Positions 32,172 through 42,839 of a stretch of DNA of 64,000 nucleotides are shown in pieces. The position numbers and the translations under genes are program-made. Under the pieces are notes generated by a model. That model saw only the letters and a list, made by a program, of their open reading frames with translations, searched no databases and had not been told where the DNA came from. Positions within the stretch are counted from its first letter, which is position 1, and the number at the start of each line of letters is the position of its first letter. Origin of the DNA: Bremia lactucae (taxonomy: Eukaryota; Oomycota; Peronosporomycetes; Peronosporales; Peronosporaceae); NCBI RefSeq assembly GCF_004359215.1, contig NC_090623.1, forward strand, positions 446,688 through 510,687, written 5' to 3'.

Positions 32172-33236
32172 TCTACTAGCGCTTGCGCTCCAAGCAGTAG
32201 CGTCCAGTCAGAAATACAACCCAAAACTTGTGACACGGAGGGTCACGTGTCCTTGTTGTCGTTTAAAAGAGGACAGGAGAGAGCACTCGTAGGAGAATCG
32301 TGATGACGCCTTTGTGTCTACTAATCTGACCACTCGCTCGTACTTAAGTCGGTTATCAATTATTTTGGGAAGACATTGAAAGGTTATGCGTGACAGGGTT
32401 CATATGACTCGCCACGGGATTGGATCACTTGAGGTTTTTGCTGTTTCGCTTTACATTCTATCAAATGGCTACAAGCCCTTGCAATTCGAAGTGCCCGTAT
32501 TTTACCTGATAAATAACCAGCCGTTAAGAACAATCAGTGCTTTTACACACTTGCGTAACGGCGCTTAACGAAATAGAGCCGACCGTATGGCCGTTTGTTG
32601 TTGCAGCCAAGTAGTCAAAGTCTGATGAGGGAGACGATTTTGGGTTCCCCTTACTTGACATAGATATTAAGACGTAGGGTTGCTTAGTCAGATAGAAAAG
32701 CGTGCTCAAGTGGTGAATTACGACGCGCCTAGCGCATCCGACCACTGCGTCAAGTTCAGTGTTAAATTGTAACAAGTGAAAGTTATAATCTGAAGAAACA
32801 GATGATGAGTGTCGACCAGTACAGACACGTGTCACCGTCGAGCAGCACAGGCAAGTTAAGCAAAACTATGCCAACATTAAAGCAGCAAGCGCCTTTAATG
32901 GTCAATTTACGCCCGCACTTACTCCTGACAGTATTCGCGTCCGCTATAAGTTGCCCGAGTGGCGAGCTAAAAAATCATTATTTAAGTTGAACATGATACC
33001 AATGCGACGAGCCCTGAATTCAGCAATTAACTAATTTCACATATGCTAAGCCAAGCACGTCGCTATTACACCGGCGACAATTATTGCTGATACAGTCAAA
33101 TATTGTCTGCGCTGACTTAATTAGATTTAATTTGCTTCCAAAAACTGCAGCGAAAATGATTGCGCTACGGTGGCAAATCAAATTATCCAACTTCATGCAC
33201 ATGTTATTTTCGTTTACGTGCAACAAGCAATGCAAC
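32172..33236. other. Intergenic region upstream of the elicitin-like gene
   Basis: About 1 kb between the elicitin-like start and C1. Several frames of 60-103 codons occur on both strands, none with a recognisable domain. The first few hundred bases should include the promoter of the minus-strand gene. Confidence 0.55.
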
Positions 33237-33695
33237 TATAGCAAAGCTACCTCGCTATTAAAGTCAGAGGAAGACTTTCAGACTCAGAGAGTCACTTAGT
33301 TCTATTGAACTAATCGATTTAACAACTCAAGGGGTCGTACAAGCTATTAAAGCTTAAGGAATCCTTGTTCAAGGGATTCAGGGGTTCGTGGAACCAAGTG
33401 GCAACTAATGTCCAAGAGTATATACCTTAGAAAGGCTTCTATCTTTTACAGGTCAATGCTCAAATCTTAGGAAGGCACTTGACGCTTTAAGATCAAAAGG
33501 GGAACTGCACTTTATTTAATTATTTGAATCTAAAATCCTTACCCAGATTTTGGCCGCCAGATTTATATCTGGCGGCGACCATATTAAATGGGATTTGGAT
33601 AACTAACTATTATAAAAATTAGATAAAGGGGTATTTTACCCATAAAGTATATGTACCTTAACAACGGTTCTCCAACCGATGTGTGCCCCATTCCA
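33237..33695 (-). repeat. 3' LTR of C1, family C
   Basis: Plus strand TATAGCAAAGCTACC to GTGTGCCCCATTCCA; sense-strand start is TGGAATGGGGCACAC. It aligns along its length with 40380-40852 and 54298-54782. The sense-strand bases before it (33696-33712) are the purine-rich AGTCTGATGGGTGGG. Confidence 0.83.
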
Positions 33696-33807
33696 CCCAC
33701 CCATCAGACTGTTGACACCGATTGACAACATTCGCCTCATTTTCTCTTTGAGGTTGGAGTCTAAACAGCTAACCGTTCGGTTGTGTTTTTCTTGCATTTG
33801 TCTCATG

Positions 33808-34848
33808 TCAATCAAGCGTGATTCACAGACAATTAGTACCTTCCTCGACAATGAGGGAATGGTGGATTTTGAAAGTTACTCTCCATCAGAGGAGGAGGAG
33901 AAAGAGCGTCGTTCTCTCACGCCTTCTCCTCCGGATGAACGTTGGCGGGCCCCGAATCCGTTTCCAGAACGTGGTGTCGCTGATGTCTTAACTGCATTGA
34001 GCAGGACACGGGACCCTGAGTCCAACATCATTACGAATCCGCTCTATGAAGAGCAAGAGCGGATAATCCTCATCATAGCGGAAAGAGCTCGTTGTCGAGC
34101 TGCCGAGATAATAAAAGCTAAAGCTCATAGTGAATAAAGATTCACTCCGCTTAGTGCGCGAGCATCTCAAAGAGATAGCGGTTCATAGCTTGGGCATCTG
34201 GATCTCCGGTGATCCGGCGAGGACGTCGGAGGCCCGCGACGCTCTTCATGAGCGATACCTACGCCAAAGGTAATGACGCGAAGCCAGTATCTGACGAGTT
34301 TACGTGATCAAGCCCGTGGGGCTTCGGTGACCCTCCATGAGAGAAACTCCGATCGTTTTTGTTTCCAAACGAAACAAGGAGTGAAAACGAAGTCTTATTT
34401 GAAAACTGGGTTCACCGGGCCCGCAAACTCCATAATATCTGGAATATCAGAGAGTCTGCGGATAAAGGTGATGTTCGTTTGGAACGAAAGCTTCGCTTCG
34501 ACTTCGCTAAGCTTAACGCCAAAGGCCAATTATGTTCGGCATTTATGCCACAAAATGAAGAAAAGCCTAGCCAATATTTTAGTGCTTCGGTTGACCGTAC
34601 AATCAAGGATCGAAGCCGCACTGAGGCTTTAGATCCACCTAATTCAACGTTTAGTGGTGGGAAGCGTCGTTTGACGCGAGTTGACCTTGAGCTTGGCGCT
34701 CAAACACGTCAACGGCGTACGGGCAATCTTGCCAAAGAGGCACCTCGAACTCCCAAGAGTTTTCAGAAGAGGGGTACCCTAGTCACTTCACCAGATACTG
34801 GTATTGACCCTCACGACGACGTCGCTTTAAAAGTTTTTCCACATGAAA
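33808..34848 (+). pseudogene. Antisense ORF of family C (C1 copy), unknown product
   Basis: A plus-strand reading inside a minus-strand element. The first frame (33808-34137) starts 113 bp inside the LTR with MSIKRDSQTISTFLDNEGM, has an acidic and Ser/Pro part (SPSEEEEKERRSLTPSPP), and ends in a charged helix. A break follows at about 34137-34350. The second frame continues with NEVLFENWVHRARKLHNIW, LERKLRFDFAKLNAKGQL and RRLTRVDLELGAQTRQRR. The frame stays open to 35114, but after 34849 it overlaps integrase on the other strand and is probably not real. It resembles the A antisense frame in layout: an acidic Ser/Pro N-terminal part followed by basic helices. No domain recognised. Confidence 0.5.
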
Positions 34849-36600
34849 CTATAGGTTCCCCCGCGCATCAAGCAGCGCGGGAGGGGGACGAAATTTCGGC
34901 GGAAGCATTTGATGCTCTACGGCACGAGGTGCAACTTCTTCGTGAGGTCCTTGCTCGGGTTGAGAGCTCTTTTGAGGCGGTATGGGACTGCAATTCGACG
35001 CTGAAGCGTCAGCAGCCTCGTTTGGAGGGCCAGCTGGACATCCTTGTGATGATGCAACAATCTGCGGCACGACTGCCTCTCTCGGCGCAAGCGCCTTCAA
35101 GTCCACGTGGATAGGGTCCCGATATGGCTTAAGCAAGCCAACGTAAAACACTGGGTGTGTACGCAGCTTGCTGGGAAGGTTTGGCGAATAAGCTAGGCCC
35201 TTCTTGGCCACGACCGTAAATAGTTCAATAAAGCGCGGGCGGAATTTGGTCTTGAAGGCCGCGGAAACCAAGTTGGTAGGTAGTTTTTTAGCGTTTAGTA
35301 AAAATCGGTCTCCGACCATGTAAGAATTAATAAAGCTTCTGCCTTTGGCATCTTCTTGTTCTTTTAGTTTGTCTTGGCTTTCAGCCATCGTATCCCTTCA
35401 TGTCTTAAGACGCTAAATCGCGTCGCTAGAATTTTGCTTGCTTGTTTCCGAACGTAACAGGGCTGATATCAGCAAGCCTATCGGCCAATTCTCCCCCACC
35501 AAACCCTGGACCACGCAGTGGTATCGTTAATGGAACGCGCGGGTGAATAAGACCGTTTACATAGAACAGAGTATAGCTTGTAGAGGCATGAACAGCGTAA
35601 TTTACGCATAACTCCACTGCGTTAAATAACGCTGTTCATGCTTCTACACTGGGAGCATTGAGCTCCAGCACTTTGGTGTCTGAGCAAACACGCTGCGTAT
35701 AACGTCTCCAATGATGCGATTGACACGTTCAGTTTGACCATCGATCTGCGGATGGTCCGCAGTGGACATATCCAATCTGGTGCCAAGCACTCGGAAAATC
35801 GATTTCCAGATTTTACCCGTGAAACGGGGATCCCGATCAGAGACAATTGCCACTGGCAAACCATGTTGTCGAAACGCGCGATTGATAAACTGCTTAGCTG
35901 TACCCTCCCCATCAATGGAATCCGGCACGGCCGCTAAGTCAGCCATTTTGCTCAAACGGTCAACAAAGATCACTATACCGGAGTTACCGGCTGAATCTTT
36001 CGGCAGCCCCAAAACAAAATCCATACTAATGGACTCCCAGCAACCTATGGGGACGAGAAGACTCACCAGTGGCGCAGCAGCATGTGACGAGGGTTTAACC
36101 CGTTGGCACGTTTCATATGTGCAAACATTTGTGCTGGCCCATTCATAAAGTTTGAGCAACCAATAACTCTGGCTAACAGAGCCGTAGGTCTTTTCTCTAC
36201 CGAGATGACCACCAAGGACAGTATCCTCTATAAGACACACGATGACCACCAAGGACAGTATAGTGTGCCTTATAGAGGATTCGGTACTTTAAATCATCGC
36301 CATGAGGAACCACGACGCGCGGAGGATCCGCAGAGGCCATGCAAGAAAGCAATAGGTCGTTATCGATAGAAAATCGATGTAAGCTTTCACGCAAACGTGG
36401 CGGTAATTTAATACCCGAATCCGAGTTCTTTAAAACTCGTAGCAGAGCTACACAGTGTTCGTCCTTGGCGTAAGTCGAACGGATTAATTCAGGAATAGGT
36501 GACGAGATAGCCGTTAAATGAGAAAGCTCATAATCCGGCCTGCGTGATAACGCATCGGCCAAAGCATTTTGCTTGCCGGGTATATACTCCACCTCGAAGT
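34849..36600 (-). pseudogene. Integrase of C1
   Basis: The minus-strand frame 35644-36252 (202 codons) holds the zinc-domain end CETCQRVKPSSHAAAPL, the core start SISMDFVLGLPKDSAGN with Asp, HGLPVAIVSDRDPRF with the second Asp, and STADHPQIDGQTERVNR. Frame 35426-35617 continues with LCVNYAVHASTSYTLFYVNG. Frame 34849-35388 has the C-terminal module (FRPRFIELFTVVAKKG, then THPVFYVGLLKPYRD) and ends just where a chromodomain would begin (PPPALLDARGN). The H2C2 zinc domain at 36204-36280 is disrupted by a fold-back duplication. The chromodomain is absent. Confidence 0.8.
36204..36280. repeat. Local direct plus inverted duplication in the integrase zinc domain of C1
   Basis: GATGACCACCAAGGACAGTA occurs at 36204 and again at 36241, and ATCCTCTATAAGACACAC (36223-36240) faces GTGTGCCTTATAGAGGAT (36263-36280). 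Together they make a stem and a tandem repeat in 77 bp. The break interrupts the frame between the zinc domain halves. Confidence 0.8.
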
Positions 36601-37830
36601 TGTATTCCGCAAAAAAGGATAGCCATCAGGCCATTTTCTGTGAGAGATGGGGCGACCAAGTCGCCGTGCATAATGACGCGTGATCTGTATAAATCACAAT
36701 TGGCTTCGAGCCGAGCAGATGAACTCTAAATTTGACGAGAGCATACTTCATAGCAAGTAACTCTTTGTCATGAACTGGGTTATAATTTTCGCAGCTTTAA
36801 GCTGTCTAGACTCGAACCCAATAATACATTCGTGCCAATCAACATCTATTTGTAACAGAGCACTGCCAATGGCAAAATCCGGTACGTCACAGACGACACT
36901 GAAAGGCCAATTTAAGTTCGGCGGTACCAAAATCGGGGCATGGATAAGACTATCCTTAACTGCTCGAAAAACAATTTTTTCGGTGCTAGTCCACCACCAT
37001 TCTGTATCCTGTTTAAGGAGATTAGATAACGGCCTAGCCATATCAGCGTAGTTTTCGCTACGTTTGTGTAAATAATTGGCGAGACCCAACCACTTACGCA
37101 AATCCTTTTGGATTTTCGGAACTGGCCAATCTACTATGGCTTTTACCTTAGCGGGATCCGCTCTAAGGCCTAGCATTTTAATGAAGTATCCTAAAAAAAT
37201 AATTTCGTCAGCGCCAAAAATGCATTTAGATGCATTGGCAAAAAATTTGTTTGTGCGCATGCACTCGAGCACTGCTCGCAAATGGTGTAGATGGTTTTCC
37301 ATATCCGACCGACCCTGCTCCGCACGACTATGGGCAAAAATGTCATCGAAATAAGGCAGTGCATAACCTCGATGAGGACGAAACAGTTGCGTCACTAGAC
37401 GATTAAATGTTGCCGGGGCGTTGAAAAGCCCTTGTGGCAAAAACAGCACTCCCATAACATGCCACTTGGGGTGCTAACCGCTGTAAGCGGGATATCACTA
37501 GCTCGGATGAGCACTTGGTAGTAACCATCGAGTAAGTCCAATGCACTGTACATTGTACATCCCAGTATATATTATTCTGAAGAACATCCTTTCTAGGAAT
37601 GTTTTTTTTTTGCTGGTATAGTGGCAGCATTAAGCTTATTAAAAGCATGTACAATGCGCCATTTACCATTTGGCTTTTTGACACAAAATGTCGGTGTCGA
37701 ATGAGGAGATTTGCTCTCTCGTACCATTCCCGCCTCGTGCTTAGCACGGAAGAAATCGTCAATGACTTCACACTGCTCTTCTGGTAAAGGCTATTGTCTT
37801 GTGACACAGTATTTAGTTCCCGGAACTACG
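36601..37830 (-). pseudogene. Reverse transcriptase and RNase H of C1
   Basis: Frame 36748-37455 (235 codons) covers the palm and thumb: VTQLFRPHRGYALPYFDDIF with the catalytic YFDD at 37342-37353, LGLANYLHKRSENYADMARP, and the RNase H start PFSVVCDVPDFAIGSALLQI with its first Asp. Upstream, fragments at 37403-37807 include the fingers in shifted frames. RNase H continues to about 36600 without an open frame. Confidence 0.82.
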
Positions 37831-39060
37831 TCAATTTAATAACGAACACCTCTATCCGGAGGTAAAACAGATGGTGGATTATTACGTACCACATCTTGAA
37901 TTTCCTTAATCAATGAATAAAAGGGATCCGTAGGATCTTTAAGGATCGATGACCCATTTCGCGCACTAGATGCAGCTTTTGTGTCAGCCACGACAGCTTC
38001 GTCTAGAAGTGACGATGAGCTTAACTCAATTTTAGGTCGAATGACCACCATTTCAGATAAATTACCAGCTTTTAAGGCTCGACCGCACTCATCAATAGAC
38101 ATTTCGTCTAGTTCTAAAAGAGCATGCATCGAGGGGATTGCCGCAAGGCTAACTTCCCCCTCAATATTACCGGTAACGCCATTTACAAGCGTATGTAACT
38201 TATCACTCGTATCACTTTCTGAGGGTATACACGCTTCGTGTCCACCCTGTCTTGGAGTGGAGACAATACGCATCTTAGAGGCCAGGGCATTCACGTCCCC
38301 GGGTTTTCCAGCCTGTATTGGTTCTATACAAGACATGGTGTCTATGACACCCGACAAGGAGTTAGGTAACTCAACTTTTTTAACCTGCGAAAGTTTTTAC
38401 GTGTCGCTTCACGTGCATTCGGAGGATTTGACCCAAAATGCCCTGGCGAACCGCCAATAGTGTCACTATTGATACTCAGTATGGTGCCACCTCGGCCGAC
38501 CATACTCGGCGGACTTAGACTTGCCACTCCGCGTATCTCAGGGATATTGCACCCTTAATGATTCGGCCTTAGGCCAACAATGCTTTCAGCATTTAGTTAA
38601 TTGTTATTAAAATGAGTCAAACTCGACGGAGCACGTGCCGTTCCACTTATTGCTGCAGAGTCTGCCTCAAAATTAATGTTTTTAACATTACAGTTTATTA
38701 ACTTAGACATGCTAATGTCTAAAACACTGACAGATCATTCAATGATCCGCGCCAATAGCGCTTTTGTTGCCTAGCAAAGGTGGGTTCATGACTCTCCAAA
38801 TTTTTGCCAGGAACATTGCGCGTGGCGCCCAAGGTCTTACTTAGACCTCCAATCGATCCATGGCTCATGGTGTTCTAACCAGGCCATACCAAGGATGAGA
38901 TCATATCTCGAATCCAAATTAAGGACGATACAGCGTTCCATACTGTCAAAGTCCAGAAACTTTATACCTAAGTTCAATGGAACTTTGGGTGCAGTGACAC
39001 GAGTCCCACTCGCTAAGCGAACAGTGATTGTATCACCTTCATGCGCTCTTAGCACCTCAA
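37831..39060 (-). pseudogene. Protease and linker of C1
   Basis: Frame 38837-39055 is the second half of the retropepsin: RLASGTRVTAPKVPLNLGIK and LDSRYDLILGMAWLEHHEPW, the flap and the ILGMAWL strand typical of gypsy proteases. The long acidic linker frame 37836-38357 follows (LLELDEMSIDECGRALKAG, FYSLIKEIQDVVRNNPPSVL). The DSG-type catalytic start lies near 39090-39130 in a shifted frame. Confidence 0.75.
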
Positions 39061-40345
39061 CGTATTGCTGTCTTCCTTAAAGGGAAAGGCGTCGAGCATA
39101 ATTGCAAGACGCTCCTGAGTCAATTAAAATTGTTCACGGTTTATCAAAGCCATTTACAGTCGCTTGAGCGACTAGCAAGCCAGGCTTGTACTCTCGCCAG
39201 GTGCATTGAGCACCAAGCTAAATGGGGCTAGGTTCTGTTTATTCTCACCTCCTTGAGGCTCAACAGAGCCTAGGTCTTCCCCAGTAGGGCGCCCGGCACC
39301 TACTTAATATCGACGTTTTCCCGCACCGTACCAGATCTCTAGTATAGGTCGGAGTTGGAGCTCTTTCGAGCTTTACGCGAATTTTGAAGAGGGCAGGCAG
39401 GGCGTAAATGTTTCGTGCTTCCACACATATAACATCGACGGATGGTCTTATGCTGTTTCACAGCTTGAAGAGCCTTTTCTCCTTCCATAACGAGGCTTAA
39501 ATCCATAGGTTCCGCTCTATTAGACGGAATTCATGTGCTCAAAGAGCTTGTTCGGTAGACAGGCAAGCTAACGCGAGCAGACTTAAAGTCAAACTCGGCG
39601 CGTAGCGCTATGGCAACTGCCTCTTCATACGTAGCCGGATGAGATCGGAACAATTCCGTCCGGGCAACGCCCTCATTGAGAGCCCCCATAAAGATGGTCA
39701 CTTCAATTGTTTCTTGCACCGGGTCTTGATGCATAGATGCAATGAGAGTTCTCAACTGCTGGACAAAGTCCCCTAGGGTTCTTTTACCCTATCGAGTCGC
39801 TAGGAGCCGTGCTCGCATGCGAAAAGCCTGATCAGGCGGTGCAAACATGCTGGTCATTTTTCTGTTTCAGCAAATCCCATGAGGGAAAAGCGTCGTTTAT
39901 GGACGTGCTGCACGATAGTGCCCACTCCATGGCTCTACCTCCAAGTTTGGAAATGACCATAGCCACCTTTTGCCGTTCTGTTGAGAACAAGGCGGAATCA
40001 ATGGGCATTTTCATCTGTTTAATCCAAAAAGGGAGATTTTCTCCCTCTATTCCCTTAATGTTTTCACATTTATAGTTAAAGGGCGAGCCCTCGGCTCTGA
40101 GTCAGGTACAGAGATGTATCGTGTTGGCACAGATGCCGCTAAATGGTCCTGTACCTGACCAATCAGAGAGGCTTCGTGCCGCATGAAGGCTTCAAGCCTT
40201 GCATGAAGGACCTCTGGTCCCTGGGAGATAATAAATTCCACGTGCTCAAGTCCGAATAAGGTTTTGAGCTTGTCATAAGCAGCGCGTTGTGCTTCTGACA
40301 ATTTAGGAACCTCTTCTATTTTCGTGAAAAATTCGTCTTGTAAAG
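39061..40345 (-). pseudogene. Gag of C1
   Basis: Frames 40047-40301 (LSEAQ-type start; [19 protein letters not shown]), 39832-40014 (AMVISKLGGRAMEWALSCST) and 39531-39755 (LIASMHQDPVQETIEVTIF) follow each other in shifted frames. The zinc knuckle CYMCGSTKHLRPAC (CX2CX3HX4C) lies at about 39385-39430. The first in-frame Met is at 40301, but in C2 the frame opens further upstream (54237), so the true start may be earlier. Confidence 0.75.
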
Positions 40346-40360
40346 ACTCAGGCGTAGATT

Positions 40361-40377
40361 GACTACGAGTGCTACCA
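40361..40377 (-). promoter_or_regulatory. Primer-binding site of C1
   Basis: On the minus strand TGGTAGCACTCGTAGTC begins two bases after the LTR. The first nine bases equal those of family A. The same site occurs in C2 at 54279-54295. Confidence 0.65.
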
Positions 40378-40379
40378 GG

Positions 40380-40852
40380 TGTAGCGGAGCTACCTCGCTC
40401 CTAAAGTCAGAGGAAGCTTTCAGACTCTGAGAGTCACTTAAATCTATTGAACTAATGGGTTTAACAACTCAGGGAGTCGTACAAGCTATTTTAAGCTAAA
40501 GAGATCCTAGTTCAAGGGATTCAGGGGTTCGTAGAACCAAGTGGCAATTAGTGCCTAACAGGATATACCTTAGAAAGGCTTCTCTCTCTTACAGATCAAT
40601 GCGTAAACCTTAGGAAGGCACCTTAACGCTTTAAGATCAAAAGGGGAACTGCACTTTATTTGATTATTTAAATCTAAACCTTACCCTAGCCAATAAAAAA
40701 AGATTTTGGCCGCCAGATTTATATCTGGCGGCGACTACATTAATAAATGGGATTTAAGAAACTGACTACTTAAAATTAGATAAAAGGGTATTTTACCCAT
40801 AAAGTAAATGTACCACAACAACGGTTCTCCAACCGATGTGTGCCCCGTAACA
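40380..40852 (-). repeat. 5' LTR of C1
   Basis: TGTAGCGGAGCTACC to TGTGCCCCGTAACA on plus; about 473 bp. It is better preserved than the left LTR of C1 and nearly collinear with the C2 LTR. Confidence 0.85.
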
Positions 40853-41159
40853 GCCTCCATAATTATTTGAATTTTAGTCGGGTCAACTCGCACACTGTGA
40901 TTGCAGATAACAAAATTTAGGAGAAAGATCGAGGCCAAATCGTTCATGTAAAATAAATGATATTTTGTTAATGGCGTCAATCAGGTTACAACGCATACAC
41001 CATTACACATTTAAGAAAGGCTTCATATGCTTTCAGTCTATCTTCGGTCTGGCTAGATGTTATAACGTGCTTTCAAATGTGGTGGCCAGCCATAGGCAAT
41101 GCCTGTACACTCCAGCGTTGCTGGTGCGGTTAATTACCTGGGTATGTATAGACTCGTGA
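40853..41159 (-). pseudogene. Small RT fragment and filler between C1 and an LTR remnant
   Basis: The minus strand at 40855-40985 gives FVICNHSVRVDPTKIQIIME, which resembles the end of the RT palm and start of the thumb (the VRVDP-K-I step seen in other elements here as VRPDPEKI). The rest, to 41159, has no features I can name. Confidence 0.45.
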
Positions 41160-41446
41160 TGTTACAGGCTAACGTTGCCCTATATTACCCATCCTCTGTT
41201 ATGTATATATTTTTTAATACAAATCAGTCTAAAAACTACTTCCTAAGTTGGCAAGTGCGCACGACGAGCCGGATTACCGCTCCCGTTACGTCACTGAAAC
41301 TAAGATTTCTATTTCGCTGGGTGAGGTCGCTTACGCGCCGAACAGCTACCCCAACGCCCGTGGGAGAAGACGGTCAAACCGTCTTCACTGTGCCTTAAGG
41401 TGTGTAATAAAGTAGTGCGTGCAGCTTTAAGTAGCGCCCGCCTACA
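41160..41446 (+). repeat. Family B LTR remnant, internally deleted
   Basis: Starts TGTTACAGGCTAACGTTGCCC and ends GCGCCCGCCTACA, matching the ends of the B LTRs. It is only 287 bp because about half of the interior is missing. No matching internal sequence adjoins it, so it is best called a solo or relic LTR. Confidence 0.75.
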
Positions 41447-41739
41447 CTTGGAACCCATAGGCGCGACGCCATTGTTTAAGTCCCGTTCTTGGTTAGAAAT
41501 GCTGGAACTGTTTCAGTATGGATGAACACGCATCTAGAGGTATCCTTGTGCTAAGCCTATGACAAGACAATTCATGCCGTGTATTTTATAAGAAAAGCTC
41601 GCCAATGCAAGGAAGAACTCGGGTAATACAGACCAGCAAGTTGAGGTCCGTAAATTCGAGACCTCAGGGGCTGTTTTACCCATTTGTTCGATAACTCTGA
41701 GATTAGGGGGATCTTCAGAGTCCGCGTCAGTAGACCATC

Positions 41740-42745
41740 CCGCTTCTACTGCAATCCTGCATTTCCCGACCCCTCAGTGGTCAATGCAGAACTCATACGT
41801 CTCGCACGCTTATTCTTGCTATCACCATTTAAGAAAAAATCCTCTTGCTGGGCGTCGTAGCCCCAGCAGGGACTCTGGCACAGCAGCGAGCCATCATATG
41901 GCCGCGCTTCCCGCACTTGTAGCAGACTAAGTCTGCATTGCCTAGCTTTATTGGAGTGGTGTCTGACCTCTCGTCCGACGGCTTCTACCAAGCAACCGCT
42001 AAGGCACTGTTGCAGGATTGCTCCTCAACCAAGGCAATTCGGATTGCCTCTTCAATTGTATGGCACCTTCTTAAAAAGAGACACCATGCCGTTATCCGTT
42101 CATAAACGTGGGCGCCTTATTGTATTCTGATAGCGGACTCACACAAATGAATGCCAACTTCGAGCGCATCTCTTGCACATATTTTTGCATTAATCGTTTC
42201 GCCTATCGCGCTCTAAAGAAGCGCGCACTACGTTGTTCCGAGCCTGGTTCATGGCGCGAATTTTTGTCTTAAAGAACGCATATGATGGCAACGCCTTTAC
42301 TTCCTTCATAAGCGCCGAGTAAGCCCACTCTGAGGCCTTACCACGCATATGCGACATGGCGTACGCCATCTGGGTGTCGTCTTCGATGAGCTGTGCCACA
42401 CCGCATTGCTCCACGACTAACAGCGAGTGAACAATCGTGTGCGCTTTAGTTTCATCAATTTTGGACAAATCCATCCGAGTTGGCCTTGGATGATGTAGCC
42501 GAGCAGAAAGCATCTCAACAGTCCTGTTGGGAGCCTCGCTTCGAGCCTGCTCACGCCTCAGCTCAACCGGAGTCTGATTGACGGAATCCGCCGCAGCATG
42601 GCTCTGTTCCTCAGACGCGGCTCCTTGCTGTTCGAGCACGAACGCTCAAAATGCTCCAATTGAGCAACATGATGCTTAATAGGACTACCCAAGAGCCTGG
42701 TCAGGACTTGCTCACCCAAGCCTTGCGCCACGTGCTTTTCCATCC
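41740..42745 (-). pseudogene. Gag of another gypsy element, fragment
   Basis: Minus-strand capsid text in frame 42190-42639: RMDLSKIDETKAHTIVHSLL, MAYAMSHMRGKASEWAYSAL, KTKIRAMNQARNNVV. A zinc knuckle CYKCGKRGHMMARC (CX2CX4HX4C) lies at 41882-41924 in another frame. It differs from families A to D, so a fifth family is represented. Neither LTR nor protease can be found with it; the upstream end stops at about 42745 and plus-strand RT begins within 100 bp. Confidence 0.7.
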
Positions 42746-42839
42746 CCCGATGATGTCCGAAGAGGGGGGGATGAGTTTAATCGAAATTAAGTCATCCCAC
42801 GGACACGCTGTGAGAGACGGGTCGTAAATGGACTACTAG

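Larger units (their letters stand above)
33237..40852 (-). mobile_element. Ty3/gypsy retrotransposon C1, near full length, minus strand
   Basis: LTRs at 33237-33695 and 40380-40852. The primer-binding site is next to the right LTR and a purine-rich tract next to the left. On minus the order is gag, protease, RT, RNase H, integrase, and then an opposite-strand frame. Flanking 5-mers (GCAAC and GCCTC) do not match. Large open frames remain, so it is one of the better preserved elements, but stops and frameshifts are present. Confidence 0.87.

Noticed and set aside
32524..32835. Possible small secreted protein on minus
   Set aside because: No signal peptide, no effector motif and no homology that I can see.
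34849..35114. Leu-rich coiled coil at the end of the C1 antisense frame (residues reading DALRHEVQLLREVLARVESS)
   Set aside because: It is the complement of the integrase C-terminal linker, which is clearly real on the minus strand. I count the antisense frame only up to 34848.
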